Numbered from the stretch's first letter, positions 44,065-54,918 are shown. The stretch: 64,000 nt of DNA from Cladopsammia gracilis (GCA_022457155.1 JAJGOT010000947.1:1-64000); one strand, 5' to 3'. Notes: generated by a model from the letters alone, not told the origin. Program-made: numbers and translations.

Positions 44065-47000
44065 ATGGATGCACCACTTCAGTTCGTTCGGAAACATCAG
44101 GGTTGGCGTGACTGGCTTCACAGCTATAAAATGACTGTTCCTGTCGACTATCCAATACATGATCTCGATTTGTTTTATCAAGAGAACAAACCTGCTATAG
44201 TTCGAACTATAGTTAGAGATATTACAGACCTTGGCCCCATCAAAGTGAATTTTTCATTCCTAGTTCACTTTTCAAAGGAAGGAGCCGATGGGACACAAAG
44301 AATCACCCACTACTTTAGTCAAGAGAACCCTCTCATAATAACACGCTTTTATCAAGCAGCAGTCAACGGGCAACTACAAGCTGTTATCAACTCAAACAAG
44401 GAAGAAGTAGCCAGATGGGTAAACATGGGTTCAGGCTGGGTTATCGACAGAGTTGAGTACGTCTTTCTTGATTTCGGAAGATATCAAGCTATCAGAGGCG
44501 GTTCTTATATCCCTCTTCCTCCAAAGCTCAAAGCAAAACAGGCCATCATAAACATCAAAAACAGAGATAATCAATGCTTTCGATGGGGTTTGCGAGCTGC
44601 GCTATTCCCCACTCGAGATACGAAGCATTCCGACAGGCCAACCAAGTATCCGACAGAGGATGGCTTAAACTTCACTGGCATCTCCTTCCCTACACCCTTG
44701 CATCAAATCTCTGAAGTAGAAAAGCTCAATAACCTCGCAATAAACGTCTTTGGCTGGCAAAACGGTAACACAACAGTCCTTAGAATCAGTGAAGTACAAG
44801 ATCCTGATATAAGGCGAATCAACCTAATGCTGATAACCAACAACTACAACACACACTACTGCTACATAAAAAGCCTAAGCAGGCTTCTTCATAGCAATTA
44901 TGAGGCAGGCCGAAAGATTCATTTCTGCGAAATATGCCTTCAAGGGTTTTCATCGCAAGATGTTCTCAACAAACATCTGACTGACTGCAGGGGTATCAAA
45001 GGTAGGCCAGTTCGAACTGAAATGCCCAAAGATGGTGAAAACATCCTGCGTTTCGAGAACTACCAGAACCAGATGAAAGTGCCTTACGTTATCTACGCTG
45101 ACTTCGAAAGTCTCGTTACAAAAATCGACACTTGCAAACCAGACCCAAAAGAAAGCAGCACAACCAAAACATCAGTACATACGCCATGCGGGTTCTCTAT
45201 GATGGCTGTTCGCTCTGATCTCAAAACAAAAGGCCCATACTTATACAGAGGTGAAGACGCGGTTGAGGGATTTCTCTATTACATACAATTGTTAGAGAGG
45301 GAGATAAGAGACGAACTTCATCAAAAGAAGCCCGTATCAATGACACGAGCAGACTGGGCAGACTTCAACAATGCAAACTTCTGCAGCATTTGTGATTATG
45401 ATCTCTACAAAGAGAACTTCAACGACTCTATCGATCTTTACGATCCGAACACGGGAGCGTACGCGGGCCTTGTTCATCGCAAAACCAACAAATGCTACAC
45501 CAATGCATTCAAAACCTACATCCAAAACGAAGAAACAGGGCGTTTGGAGGCGTTTCCCTTCATAGGCCCAAGAAACAAAAGGCAACAAAAAACAAAGCCC
45601 ATCTTTGAGCAAGTTGATTGCCTCTTCTGCGGGGAGTCTCTTGTACGAGACTTCATGAGAGACGCTGTTTTAGATCACTGCCACATAACAGGCAAGTATC
45701 GAGGCGCTGCTCACAACACATGTAATCTGAATCACTTCAGAATCAACCCGGAAACTGTTACAATCCCTGTTGTCTTTCACAACTTGAAGGGTTACGATGC
45801 ACATCATATCATGAACGGCATAGCTGAAGTACAATCTGATCTGAAGTGCATCCCGACAAATATGGAGAAGTACATTTCTTTCTCTCTTGGCAACTTAAGG
45901 TTTATCGACAGCTTGCAGTTCATGCAGTCGAGCCTCGATAATCTGGTTAAACCAAACGAACCAGAGTCCTTTACAATCATGACAAACCATCAAAAGGACC
46001 CCAATAAACTCAAGCTCCTTCTGCAAAAAGGAAACTATCCATACGAGTACATGGACTCTTGGAGGCGGTTTGATGAGAAGTCACTCCCAGAGAAGAGCGC
46101 GTTCTATAGCGAGCTCAAAAAGGAGCACATCAGTGATGAAGACTACACTCATGCGCAGAAAAGTGTGGGAGACGTTCGAATGTAAAGACCTCGGCGAGTA
46201 TCATGATCTTTACCTAGAGACAGATGTACTCCTCCTTGCAGATGTCTTCGAGAACTTCAGAAAAACATGCCTCAAGCACTACAAACTTGACCCTGCGCAT
46301 TACTATACAGCCCCGGGCCTCAGCTGGGACGCTCTTTTGAAATACACAGGAATCAACCTAGAACTGCTCACAGACATAAACATGCACCTCTTTGTCGAAA
46401 AGGGCATGCGTGGCGGCATTTCAATGGAGAGCAGGCGCTTCTGCAAAGCGAACAACCCCTTTCTTGATGACCACAACCCAGATCAAGAAACCAGCTACAT
46501 CATGTACTTCGATGCAAACAATCTTTACGGGTGGGCCATGAGTCAACCACTACCTGTTGGCAACTTTCAATGGTGCCTAGTGTACCCAACACAACACCAA
46601 ATCAGGAAGTGGTCCCCAAACAGAAAGATTGGCTACATCCTTGAGGTTGATCTAGAATACCCCGAGGAGTTGCATGATGAACAAAATGCTCACTCTCTCG
46701 CACCAGAAAAGCATAGTGTCGCAAAGTCGTGGATGTCTCCTTATCAAAGGGCATTGATAGAGGGGCAGGCAGAGGATAAGACAGAGAAGTTGCTCCTAAC
46801 CCTCAAGAACAAAGACAGATATGTTCTACACTACAGGAATCTTCAGCTTTATCTCGAGCTAGGCATGAAGTTGAAGAAGATTCATCGAATGCTCAAATTC
46901 GAGCAGAAGCCTTGGATGGAGCCTTACATAAGGCTGAACACAGAACTCAGAAAGCAAGCCACTTCTGAGTTCAAAAAGAACTTTTTCAAGCTGATGAACA

Positions 47001-47776
47001 ACTCTGTCTTTGGCAAGACCATGGAGAACCTCAGAAAGCGCATTGATATGAGGCTTGTTCGCGCGAATGAGACAGACAAGTTGAGAAAGCTTATCTCAAG
47101 CCCACTGTTCGCCAGAGCAACAGTCTTTGGTGAAAATCTTGCAGGGATTCAAATGCACAAGGACAAAATCTTACTCAAACGCCCAGTCTACACCGGCATG
47201 TGCATCCTTGATCTTTCTAAGACTCTGATGTACGACTTCTACTATAAGTACCTCAAGTTTAAGTACGGTCCACGCGTAGACCTACTTTACACAGACACAG
47301 ACAGTCTGCTTCTAGAGATCAAGACAGAGGATGTCTACAAGGACATGGAGAATCGCCTCGATGAGCTCTACGACACAAGCGACTACCCGAAAGACCACTT
47401 TCTTCACAGCCAGCTAAACAAGAAGGTCATCGGCAAGATGAAGGACGAGTGCGCTGGCGCCCCTATCTCTGAAGTGATCTGCCTGCGCTCAAAGATGTAC
47501 TCAATCATGCTTGGCAGTCAGAAGAACATCAAGAAGGCGAAGGGCACCACCAAGGCTGTGACGAAGAAGGAGATCACACACCAGAACTACAAAGACGCCC
47601 TCTTCAGAAAGGAGGCCTTCAAACACGGGATGGACATGCTTCGAAGCGTGAAGCATCAGATCTATGGCGTGCATCTAAACAAGACAACACTCTCGCCCTT
47701 TGATTCAAAGCGCTGGATAAAAGACGATGGCGTCCATACGCTTGCATATGGTCACAAAGACATCGGAGGCAACTGA
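44065..47776 (+). CDS. polB: Polinton protein-primed DNA polymerase B (one frameshift)
   Basis: Replicative polymerase of the element. The first ATG in frame is 44065, 8 nt after a TATATA. Visible in order: C2H2-like finger CEICLQGFSSQDVLNKHLTDC (about 44925-44990), Exo I YADFES (45094), a Cys-rich insert with FCSICDYD, CLFCGESL and an endonuclease VII-like DHCHITGKYRG (45676-45710), Exo II HNLKGYD (45779), Exo III YLETDVLLLADVF (46211), motif A FDANNLYG (46507), motif B MNNSVFGKTMEN (about 46995) and motif C YTDTDS (47288). The frame changes by one base around 46155-46165 at an AAAA run, splitting a ~1,235-codon gene into two ORFs (to 46185, and from about 46160). All exonuclease and polymerase catalytic motifs survive. 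The shift may be a recent mutation, a read error or, less likely, +1 frameshifting. The 3' end overlaps the convergent integrase gene by ~25 bp. Confidence 0.92.
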
Positions 47777-48748
47777 GTGCCCGGCGGCACAACCATCAAC
47801 TCCTCACGCACAAACCCCCGCTTGGGGCCGTCGTAAAGGTAATACACGACCGGCTCATTTGGCTTAGTATCAACCCTTTCGATGTTATATACTTTCAAGG
47901 ACCAGATCGGATCCGTCGCCCGTCGACTACCCCCCTCAAGCTCACCGGCGTAATACAGATATCGCAAATTAACCCGAGGAGGGAGCTTCTTCTCATTCAC
48001 CCCCACAGGCCTAGCATATGGAGTTGCGGGCTTGGCCGAGGTTGCTTTCTCTTTGATTGCTTGAGTGGGCTTCTTGCCAGTAAGCCGGGTCACTTCATTG
48101 TTCAAGGCAGAGACAACATCTGGCAATCTTTTAACCCAAGCAGTCGACCGGCCAGAGGGCAGATTCATTTCAACTGCGTACTGGTAACCAAACAATCGTT
48201 CAGCCAGGGTTCTGTTGAATCTTTCAACAATCCCTTGGTCTCTGTGGATATCAACGCGTCCACGACGAATGGTTGTTTTATGGGCCCCAGTCTCTTTAGT
48301 CACAGCCCCCATAAACTCTGTCCCCGGGTCAACTTGCAACAGTTGTGGCCATTTCAAAGGCCCACGCCTATATACCCGGGCCAACGCCTTCGAAACTTCA
48401 TCAGACTCTTTCGAAGTCAAGGGCTCTGCTGCTTTGTAACGGCTTGCCACATCAACAACTGTCAAAGCATATTTGTAAATTTTCCTCCCATGAGGCAGTT
48501 TGCCGTGTGGCAAAAAAAAGTAGATCTGCTTGATGCACGGCATTAGGAGTTTGAACATCAAACTTAGGCCGAGGGATATGGCGTGGCGCTGGGAGATATA
48601 CTTGCCAAAGGGCTTGTTTAACGAGCCACTTTTTAGCCACCTCTTCAGAGACCTTGGCTGCTGCAGCTAGCTTTTTGACAGCGGCAAGTCCTTTCCAATA
48701 GCCTTTGGGGCCGTAATAGATCTTTGAGAGTTTCGCCTCTATATACAT
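47752..48748 (-). CDS. int: Polinton rve-family integrase (one frameshift)
   Basis: Retroviral-type integrase that inserts the element. Two ORFs (48748-48452 and 48561-47752) overlap in different frames; the switch lies at or near an eight-A run (48512-48519). The N-terminal ORF has a helical region and the first catalytic Asp in HQADLL (48526). The second ORF has the second Asp in QVDPGTEF (48330) and the Glu in GIVERFNRTLAERLF (48225), 34 residues apart. The C-terminal part (PIWSLKVYNIERV, then VYYLYDGPKRGFVREEL) looks like a small beta-barrel, SH3- or chromodomain-like. The catalytic triad is intact apart from the frame break. The first ATG (48748) overlaps the TATATA motif. Confidence 0.9.
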
Positions 48749-48754
48749 ATGTGT

Positions 48755-49039
48755 TTACAGAAAGCGAAACGCCGCATATCCAAGGGCGAGGGCGCCAGTG
48801 CCGATAAACAAGAGTTCGCCTTGTTTCTGCTGTGGGCCTGGTTTATAGAAGTCAGAGAACTCGGGCTCTTTGGAGAGTGTTATTTGCTGCTCCCGATGTG
48901 TTTGGTTGTAGAGCACCAGAGCTTGGTCAGTGTCTTGAAAGTTGATTATCTGTATTTGCATCTCCTCCGCATGACTCTGCAATTCACCCAGAAGCTGTGA
49001 AAAGACCGTGAGCTTGTGGATACTGGTTGAGGTGTTCAT
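48755..49039 (-). CDS. Small Polinton protein with C-terminal membrane segment
   Basis: 94 residues. The N-terminal two thirds are polar and helix-prone (LLGELQSHAEEMQIQ), and the C terminus (ELLFIGTGALALGYAAFRFL) is a single hydrophobic segment ending at the stop, i.e. a tail-anchored layout. It lies between integrase and ATPase on the same strand, with TATATATA 10 nt upstream of its ATG. I do not recognise the family. A virion membrane or assembly role is a guess from context. Confidence 0.65.
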   Translation of the reverse strand: MNTSTSIHKLTVFSQLLGELQSHAEEMQIQIINFQDTDQALVLYNQTHREQQITLSKEPEFSDFYKPGPQQKQGELLFIGTGALALGYAAFRFL

Positions 49040-49061
49040 GGTTCAGCGTATATATATGTTT

Positions 49062-49661
49062 TCACATTTTCACTTCAATCCCATAGGGATGCCGCAGAGA
49101 GAAGACTAGCTGAGAAAACTTGTGCCCCTTTAATTTTGCAATCAACTCTTTGTACTCTTGTTGTTCAAGCTCCCCGGCATAGTCATCGAATATGGCCTTC
49201 GTTGTTTTGCTTGATGGGGTGTAAAAAAGCACAATCGCTGCAACGTTTTCCCTAAAGGGTTTCGCAATGCTGGTTAACTGTTGGGTTAGCACCCACACTG
49301 ACAAGCCGCTGTGGCGAGCACTGAAGCCTAGTTTCACAAGTTGACTAGTGCGACCTTTCACATCCTTCGAAGCAGCACAGTCATCGAGCACAAAGAGCGT
49401 GTTTGTCCCGTCGAAGTAATAACTGGCTAAAGTTAACCATACTTCAATCTCATGCTGCTGACAGTCTATCACGAAAATGCGTGGCTCCTTGTCCACGAAG
49501 CCATCATATGTCTTGTTGTGGACAAATGTTGGGCAGAAGAGAACAATATAGTCAAACTTGCCCCTGAAGGGGCCGCGCAGCTGATTCAGAAGATATTGTG
49601 TTTTGCCAGAGTTAGTTGGTCCGATAATTAGGGCATTGAATGGCAGCTTTCGTGGGTCCAT
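49062..49661 (-). CDS. Polinton genome-packaging ATPase (A32/FtsK-HerA type)
   Basis: 199 residues, intact. Walker A GPTNSGKT (14-21), Walker B LFVLDD (89-94), and the ARHSGLSVWVLTQQ block (115-128) with the sensor Gln typical of poxvirus A32-like packaging ATPases. Such enzymes pump DNA into the preformed capsid. The gene sits directly downstream (same strand) of the capsid gene, separated by 17 bp holding a TATATA. It is among the best preserved genes in the element. Confidence 0.92.
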   Translation of the reverse strand: MDPRKLPFNALIIGPTNSGKTQYLLNQLRGPFRGKFDYIVLFCPTFVHNKTYDGFVDKEPRIFVIDCQQHEIEVWLTLASYYFDGTNTLFVLDDCAASKDVKGRTSQLVKLGFSARHSGLSVWVLTQQLTSIAKPFRENVAAIVLFYTPSSKTTKAIFDDYAGELEQQEYKELIAKLKGHKFSQLVFSLRHPYGIEVKM

Positions 49662-49678
49662 TCCCTATATACGTGTGT
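49662..49678 (-). promoter_or_regulatory. TATATA motif upstream of packaging ATPase
   Basis: TATATA at 49666-49671, 4 nt upstream of ATG 49661, preceded (on the minus strand) by AAACACACG; the same AAACACA-TATATA wording recurs at the integrase start (48740-48760). Confidence 0.6.
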
Positions 49679-50929
49679 TTAATACTGAACAGCCTGCAGC
49701 TGCCTGTCCATGATGTTCATCTGTGAGTCGCTGATGGTGTATATGTGGCAGTGCAAGTTTCCCGAGCCGGAGGTTGTCCTTTCGATCTCAAGATGTACGC
49801 CATCCTTTGTGTTGACGAGGCGTTGGCCGTTGCCATGTAGGGTTGTATCGGCCATTGATCTAAGATCGATAAGGAGCCCGAACTTGTTGCCCGTGAGATA
49901 TTTTGTTAGATTCATGTTTGGCCTGCCATCACCCCTCTTTTTGAAGAGGCGACTGACCTCACGCCACATATTGGTCCCGTTGATGCCTTCGTTGTAAATC
50001 CTGTTGGGGGAGCCGTTTATAGTGACATTAACTTTGGTTATGTCTGGGTTGAAGTATTTTTCTGAGTCCCTGGCTCCTGCTGTATAGGGTTCGATGAATA
50101 GAAGAAGGATGGCTTTCAGAGACCTGCGCTGAGGGTTCACCCTGAGATTCAGCCGTGCGTCTGAACCCTTCGAGAAGGGGACCACTTCCTCTCGCATGAT
50201 ATGGTCGTAGGCAAACTCCTTTCCACTAGAGTATACACTTGCTGCCTCGTCAGCCAGCTGCTTACTTCGGATTGTCTCGTACTCAAGCTGGATATTTGTC
50301 AACTTGTAGACAAGCTTGCTTGTATCCGAACCCTTGACAACTTGAGAAGCCTGGGCGAGCGTTATCTCGAATGTCAAATCGTTGTAGAGTGCGTGTGGGT
50401 ACATGACACCGTGGTCTGTTATAATCTGGTGGTCAAGGTTGATGCGGTATTTGTCTTTGTAAATGGTCTCCAGCTTGTTTTCCGCATCCACGCCAGAGGT
50501 CTTCTTGTCGCCGGCACTAGAGCGAATCTTGCTCAAGTCTACACTCTGGATGCCCTCAGGGAGCATGTTGTCTCTCTTGTCAACAGAAAGGAAAAGGTCC
50601 TCAAAGATTTTGTAAATATCGTACCCAACGGTGTCCTGGACAGTGGTGGCGGCAAACTTGACAACAAGCCTGTCAACTAGTGCTCTGGAGACATTTTGTA
50701 CAAGATAGTTGTTTGCGTGGCCGCCGGCAAGGTCGATGTTAAAGAGCAAGGCAAGCGAGCCCGACACGATAACCTCATGTTCGTTGAGCTTGGGCACCGA
50801 AACGTACAGGGTCTCACCAGGATTGGCTGTAGGGCGCTCAAATGTGATGCGCTTTAAGGTGCGCTCTGCTTTCACAGCACCAAGAATCTTCTCGGCATTC
50901 GTTGGGAGGAGGTTGGGTTGCACGGCCAT
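49679..50929 (-). CDS. Polinton major capsid protein (double jelly-roll type)
   Basis: 416 residues, intact, mostly predicted beta structure. Conserved-looking blocks are GGHANNYLVQNVSRALVDRL, GYDIYKIFEDLF, MYPHALYNDLTFEITLA, NPQRRSLKAILLLF, VNVTINGSPNRIY, KFGLLIDLRSMAD and NTKDGVHLEIER, as in Polinton/adintovirus capsid proteins, whose double jelly rolls form pseudo-hexameric capsomers (family knowledge; my assignment rests on recognition, not a search). Length fits the 350-450-residue double jelly-roll range. It is divergently transcribed from the neighbouring coiled-coil gene, sharing a 44-bp AT-rich intergenic region with TATATA runs on each side. Confidence 0.75.
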   Translation of the reverse strand: MAVQPNLLPTNAEKILGAVKAERTLKRITFERPTANPGETLYVSVPKLNEHEVIVSGSLALLFNIDLAGGHANNYLVQNVSRALVDRLVVKFAATTVQDTVGYDIYKIFEDLFLSVDKRDNMLPEGIQSVDLSKIRSSAGDKKTSGVDAENKLETIYKDKYRINLDHQIITDHGVMYPHALYNDLTFEITLAQASQVVKGSDTSKLVYKLTNIQLEYETIRSKQLADEAASVYSSGKEFAYDHIMREEVVPFSKGSDARLNLRVNPQRRSLKAILLLFIEPYTAGARDSEKYFNPDITKVNVTINGSPNRIYNEGINGTNMWREVSRLFKKRGDGRPNMNLTKYLTGNKFGLLIDLRSMADTTLHGNGQRLVNTKDGVHLEIERTTSGSGNLHCHIYTISDSQMNIMDRQLQAVQY

Positions 50930-50973
50930 AGCCAGAGTATATATATATATTTTTAAAATTATTTATATACGTC
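50930..50973. promoter_or_regulatory. Bidirectional TATATA promoter between capsid and coiled-coil genes
   Basis: 44 bp, all A/T apart from the ends. TATATATATATA (50938-50950) faces the minus-strand capsid gene and TATATA (50964-50969) lies 4 nt before ATG 50974. Confidence 0.65.
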
Positions 50974-52369
50974 ATGGCAGAAGGTGTATATGATATACCT
51001 GGCGAGAACGAGAATCCTTGGGAAAGAATGGTGGATTGACCACGATGATGACGACTACGAAGAAGAAGTTGACACAACAACCCCCTTTCAACCGGGCGGC
51101 ACATCCACCCCATATCATGGCGGTGAAGAGCATGAAATGCATACAATGCCTCACGAACAGAGCGGCTTAGATGACACCGACCCTCTGCTTGCGGGTGATG
51201 ACTTAAGCCAGCGGCTTCAACGAACAAGACAAGCTTCGCCTTGGGCAGACCTCACAGACATGTACCCAAATGCGAATAAAGCCGCTATCGAAACATTTTA
51301 CAAAACAGATAGAACAGGCAAAAACCCAAGGCTGTACGTTAAAATGGTTGGCAGTGGAAAAAAGGCATATCCTGTGTTTACAAAAAGCGCTGTGACACGC
51401 CAACTAAGGGAAAACCCGCAGCTTTCACAAGAAATCAAAAGTTATCTCGGAAATGCAATGTTTGATCAGATGAAAGACTATCAAGCAGAACAAAAGCAAA
51501 AACAACAAGAACTGCAAGCAAAACAAAAGCAAAAACAACAACTGGAGAAAACGATCGCAGATAGAGACAAGATTCGTCAAGACATAGGCGAACTAGAAAA
51601 TCAAATAAAACAAACTGATGACCAGATTCAGGAGCTTGAAAACCAGCATGGGGCACGGAATTAAGAAGAAATACAAAGGATGAAAGATAGACAGAAAAAG
51701 CTTGAATCTGAGCATCAAAACAAAAGTAAAGAACTGTCACAGCTTCAGAAAACAGCAAAACAAGCAGAAAAATTACAAGAAGACATCAATAATCTCAAGA
51801 GCGACACTAATAACATAAACAGGAGCATAAATGAACTTAGGGCAAAAATAGACGCTAAAAAACCGCTTGATACACTGAAACAACAAAAGGAAGAGCTTGA
51901 ACAGCTAAACACTGAAGACAGACGTGTGATAGAGGACGAGAACACTTCTCCCTCTGAAAGAGAAGCCGCAGAAGCACGAGTTGCAGAACGTGACGGAGAG
52001 CTGGGAAGAGTCAATACAGAAATCGAGGAGAGAGAAAGGGGCATGCCTTTGAGAGAGCGGGTCAAAGAGATATTCAAGAAATATGGCTGGACCCTGCAAG
52101 CGGTTGTTCTGGCTGCAGGTCTAGTCATAGGCGCTGTGACGATTGCCGCAATGAACAGCTTAAAAGCCGGCACCAAGGCTATTGGCAATGGGCTCAAAGA
52201 AATAGGAAATAAGGTTGCCTCTATCCTGCCATGCTTGATCGGCTCGATCGTGAACTTTATCTTCAAAACAGCCGGTCAGGTTATCTCCTTCCTTGGTGAG
52301 CACGCCTGGCTGCTGATCCTTGCCGTTGTGGGCTTTATGATTGAAAGGATCACCAAGCGCAGGAGATAA
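50974..52369 (+). CDS. Acidic coiled-coil membrane protein of the Polinton (frameshift and stop)
   Basis: The natural start is ATG 50974, 4 nt after TATATA, giving MAEGVYDIPGENENPWERM before a TGA (51037). The frame then continues one base over (50984-51664), with an acidic DDDDYEEE stretch, a conserved-looking block (YPNANKAAIETFYK, YVKMVGSGKKAYPVFTK, NPQLSQEIKSYLGNAMFD) and a Gln/Lys coiled coil. A TAA at 51662-51664 interrupts the coiled coil in frame, and 51680-52369 continues it to two or three hydrophobic segments (VVLAAGLVIGAVTIAAM, LLILAVVGFMIE) near the C terminus. It corresponds in position to the PW-type proteins of other Polintons (inference). Possible internal scaffold or membrane protein of the virion. 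Confidence 0.65.
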
Positions 52370-54190
52370 TTATCTCATCCAGGCAAACAAGCCTGCTAAA
52401 GCAAGCGCACCCACACCAATGAGCGCCTTGTTTACATGATGCGGCTCGATCTTAGTCTCTGCTGTGGGGTCTGGTGTTGGTGTTGGTGTGGAGGCTAGTT
52501 GTGGTGTGGGTGTGACCTTTGGTTTTGGCGCTATGCCCTGTGCCTGTGTCGCCTGTTTGTGAATCGGATTCGATGGGTTACTGTTTGGTGGATTAATCTT
52601 AGTCGGCCCACCGTCCATGGGGCGAAGGGATGCTTTTTTTGTGGTCAGATTGACATCGTTGTTCCCACCAAGCTTCATCATTTGCGTTGCCTGCATAAGA
52701 TTGTTATTGTACCCCACCACGCTCTCTGTGTTGATAACCATGCGTGACGGCATCAGCCAGCTCCCAGGGGCAACTACAAAGTTTAGCCACACCTTCGTTG
52801 CTTGGATGGCCTGCTGATAATGCTGTACGCTCTTAGATATGTCGTTTAGTCTTATGGCGTCCTCTAAGAGCGTGAGAAATACTCTCTGCGTTTCAAATGC
52901 CCGCCCTCCATTCCCAAGAATTCTGCTGCGAGTGTTTGCTTGTGCACCCAGAATGCAGTACACAAAGGCCTCGATTGACTGATTCATACGAGCGAGCCCT
53001 GGCTGTGTTAGCCCCTGTGCATAATTCGGCGCAAAGTGCTCGAACTGACTAACAGCGCCTTGGTCGTTACGAACGAAGTATATGCCGTTTGCTCGATAGT
53101 TTGGGTCTTTTCTGTTTGTCACGTGCTCGTCATCAAACAGGGCTAGATCGGGATCAGGATAGTTGTAATCAGTAGAACTGGGCCCACCATATGCGACCCA
53201 AATGTACACATTGCCAAGACCGTGGTTTTTGCCGTATGTGAAACGGAAGTCAGAATTGGGGTCGACACCGAACTCTTGGCAAACCCTCTTATAAGCGTCG
53301 ATGTTGAACTTGTTGTCTTTCTGGTTGAATGTAGGGTCGTCTGGCAAAGCACTCACGCTCTGTTCCCCACCCAGCTTGTAGAGTATTCGTCTTGTTGTGA
53401 AATAGACGTGAAACCTGTAAAATGACCGGAGCTGCGGGGTTAGGGAGAGAGTAGAGTTCTTATCAAACAGAAGGTCACGCGAGATCCCGCAACCGGTTGT
53501 TGCACACCACAGAGCGAAGTTCAGTTGTTGTGGCCAGAAACTCATTTGCGGGCTGCCGAGCCACTTTCTCCCATATTTCGCGGTTGTGAACGTAATCTGT
53601 GTGTCTCTGAAAATGTTTCTGTATTTCGTTGTGAAATAATCAGTTGGCGTGACATAGATCTTTTGCGCTTCGTCGTTCAAGACAGAGCCAATCATCATGT
53701 CTTTATCGATTGAGGTGGAGAATTCAACAGCAGGGATTGGCTTTTGTGTGTTTCGGTTTAACGTCAACTGATAGGGGAAACCGCCAATATACTCTAAGCC
53801 GAGGGCGTCTTTCAGGGCTTGTGTCCAATTCTTGTGCGGTATGTCTGAGGGCATAGCCCAGGAGCCTTGCCCCTCTGGGAAAAGCACTACTGCTGAGGCT
53901 TTGTGCTTTTCGTCGAAAGAAACTTCTGTTGTAAATCTTGACATATCAGCGTGCGGGAAACGCCTTTTGAAGTCTGAGATAGCCTTAGTCTTGGCAGCTG
54001 TAGAGAGTTTTGTGGCTTCGGGCGTTCTCATCCAAGCCAGTTGCGGATTTACTGCGGGTGGTGTTGTTCTAGGATGTTGATAGATATTAGGGGGACTATA
54101 AAACGGGCGTGGGGGCCCGTAATCGTGACCGCCAATGTCTAGACCGAGATTTGAACCAGGATTAAATCCACCAGGGCGTCTGCCGAACAT
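52370..54190 (-). CDS. 606-aa Polinton structural-type protein with C-terminal membrane anchor
   Basis: Intact. It has a Gly/Pro-rich N terminus (FGRRPGGFNPGSNLG, PPRPFYSPPNIY), a large globular region with FWPQQLNFALWCATTGCGISRDL and LRSFYRFHVYFTTRRILYKLGG, a helical part (SIEAFVYCILGAQANTRSR, VFLTLLEDAIRL), a Pro/Thr-rich linker and a terminal hydrophobic helix NKALIGVGALALAGLFAWMR. Such proteins are recurrent in cnidarian Polintons in my recollection, but I cannot name a function. It is not jelly-roll-like by eye. Its stop is immediately next to the stop of the convergent coiled-coil gene (52369/52370), and its ATG is 3 nt from a TATATAA. Virion role inferred from neighbours only. Confidence 0.75.
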   Translation of the reverse strand: MFGRRPGGFNPGSNLGLDIGGHDYGPPRPFYSPPNIYQHPRTTPPAVNPQLAWMRTPEATKLSTAAKTKAISDFKRRFPHADMSRFTTEVSFDEKHKASAVVLFPEGQGSWAMPSDIPHKNWTQALKDALGLEYIGGFPYQLTLNRNTQKPIPAVEFSTSIDKDMMIGSVLNDEAQKIYVTPTDYFTTKYRNIFRDTQITFTTAKYGRKWLGSPQMSFWPQQLNFALWCATTGCGISRDLLFDKNSTLSLTPQLRSFYRFHVYFTTRRILYKLGGEQSVSALPDDPTFNQKDNKFNIDAYKRVCQEFGVDPNSDFRFTYGKNHGLGNVYIWVAYGGPSSTDYNYPDPDLALFDDEHVTNRKDPNYRANGIYFVRNDQGAVSQFEHFAPNYAQGLTQPGLARMNQSIEAFVYCILGAQANTRSRILGNGGRAFETQRVFLTLLEDAIRLNDISKSVQHYQQAIQATKVWLNFVVAPGSWLMPSRMVINTESVVGYNNNLMQATQMMKLGGNNDVNLTTKKASLRPMDGGPTKINPPNSNPSNPIHKQATQAQGIAPKPKVTPTPQLASTPTPTPDPTAETKIEPHHVNKALIGVGALALAGLFAWMR

Positions 54191-54217
54191 GATTATATAA
54201 ATATATTTATATACACA
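54191..54217. promoter_or_regulatory. Bidirectional TATATA promoter between 606-aa and minor capsid genes
   Basis: 27 bp: TATATAA (54194-54199) is 3 nt from the minus-strand ATG (54190) and TATATA (54208-54213) is 4 nt from ATG 54218. The whole intergenic region is the promoter, so leaders must be near zero length. Confidence 0.65.
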
Positions 54218-54897
54218 ATGGTTGTGTTAACAATCGTCGCACCGTCGAACCCTCACACCATCTACTTCGATCACCCTCTTCAGAAACCGAGCTATATTCG
54301 GCTCGTTTCTTGTTCATTTTACAACTCGTGGGCTAATTTGAAACAAAGAGGAGAGATAACACTGTTTAAAATTGGGCCAATAAAGAAGGAACCGTAATGA
54401 GACTCCTTCCAGGACATTACACTCTTGACTATTTAGCAAAACAACTAGAAAACGTATACACTGGGGTCTATTCTGATTATAAACTAGCAATTGAGACAAA
54501 CACACCACTAGGGCAGATGATCATTTTCAAAGAATACCCGGAAGAGGTGAAACTAGATCACGACCTGTCTGAATTGCTCGGTATAAGTGCTAAGTTGCTA
54601 TGGCCAACAACATTCGTCAAGAGTTTAACTTCACAAAGCACTTACTTTATCCACTGCGATCTGGTTGATAAAGAACAGAACCTGTTCAACGGGAAGCCCT
54701 CAACTGTTTTGGCTAAATTTGATCTTCGCGGAAAGCCATATGAGAAAGTTTTTTATGAATCAACACAACAGAACATCTTGCGTGACGTCTCGTCTGGCGA
54801 TTATGTAAACAGCATAACTCTGTCTGTGAGGGATGTGCACAATGACCTTTTTGACTTCAATAACATGCCTCTAGAGTTTGAAGTTGAGATCAATTAA
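54218..54897 (+). CDS. Polinton minor capsid (penton-like single jelly roll), two overlapping frames
   Basis: ATG 54218 (4 nt after TATATA) opens a 59-residue frame that ends at TAA 54395-54397. The next frame opens at ATG 54397-54399, overlapping as TAATG, and runs to 54897. Together they match the layout of the Polinton minor capsid protein: LVSCSFYNSW near the N terminus, GHYTLDYLAKQLE, ELLGIS, TYFIHCDLVDKEQNLFNGK, FDLRGKPYEK, VNSITLSVRD and a MPLEFEVEIN end. The family forms the vertices of icosahedral particles. Either a 1-base deletion broke one gene, or the halves are made by stop-restart. I favour a deletion because the blocks of one domain are divided. Confidence 0.65.
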
Positions 54898-54918
54898 AAT
54901 ATAATATATATACAAATC

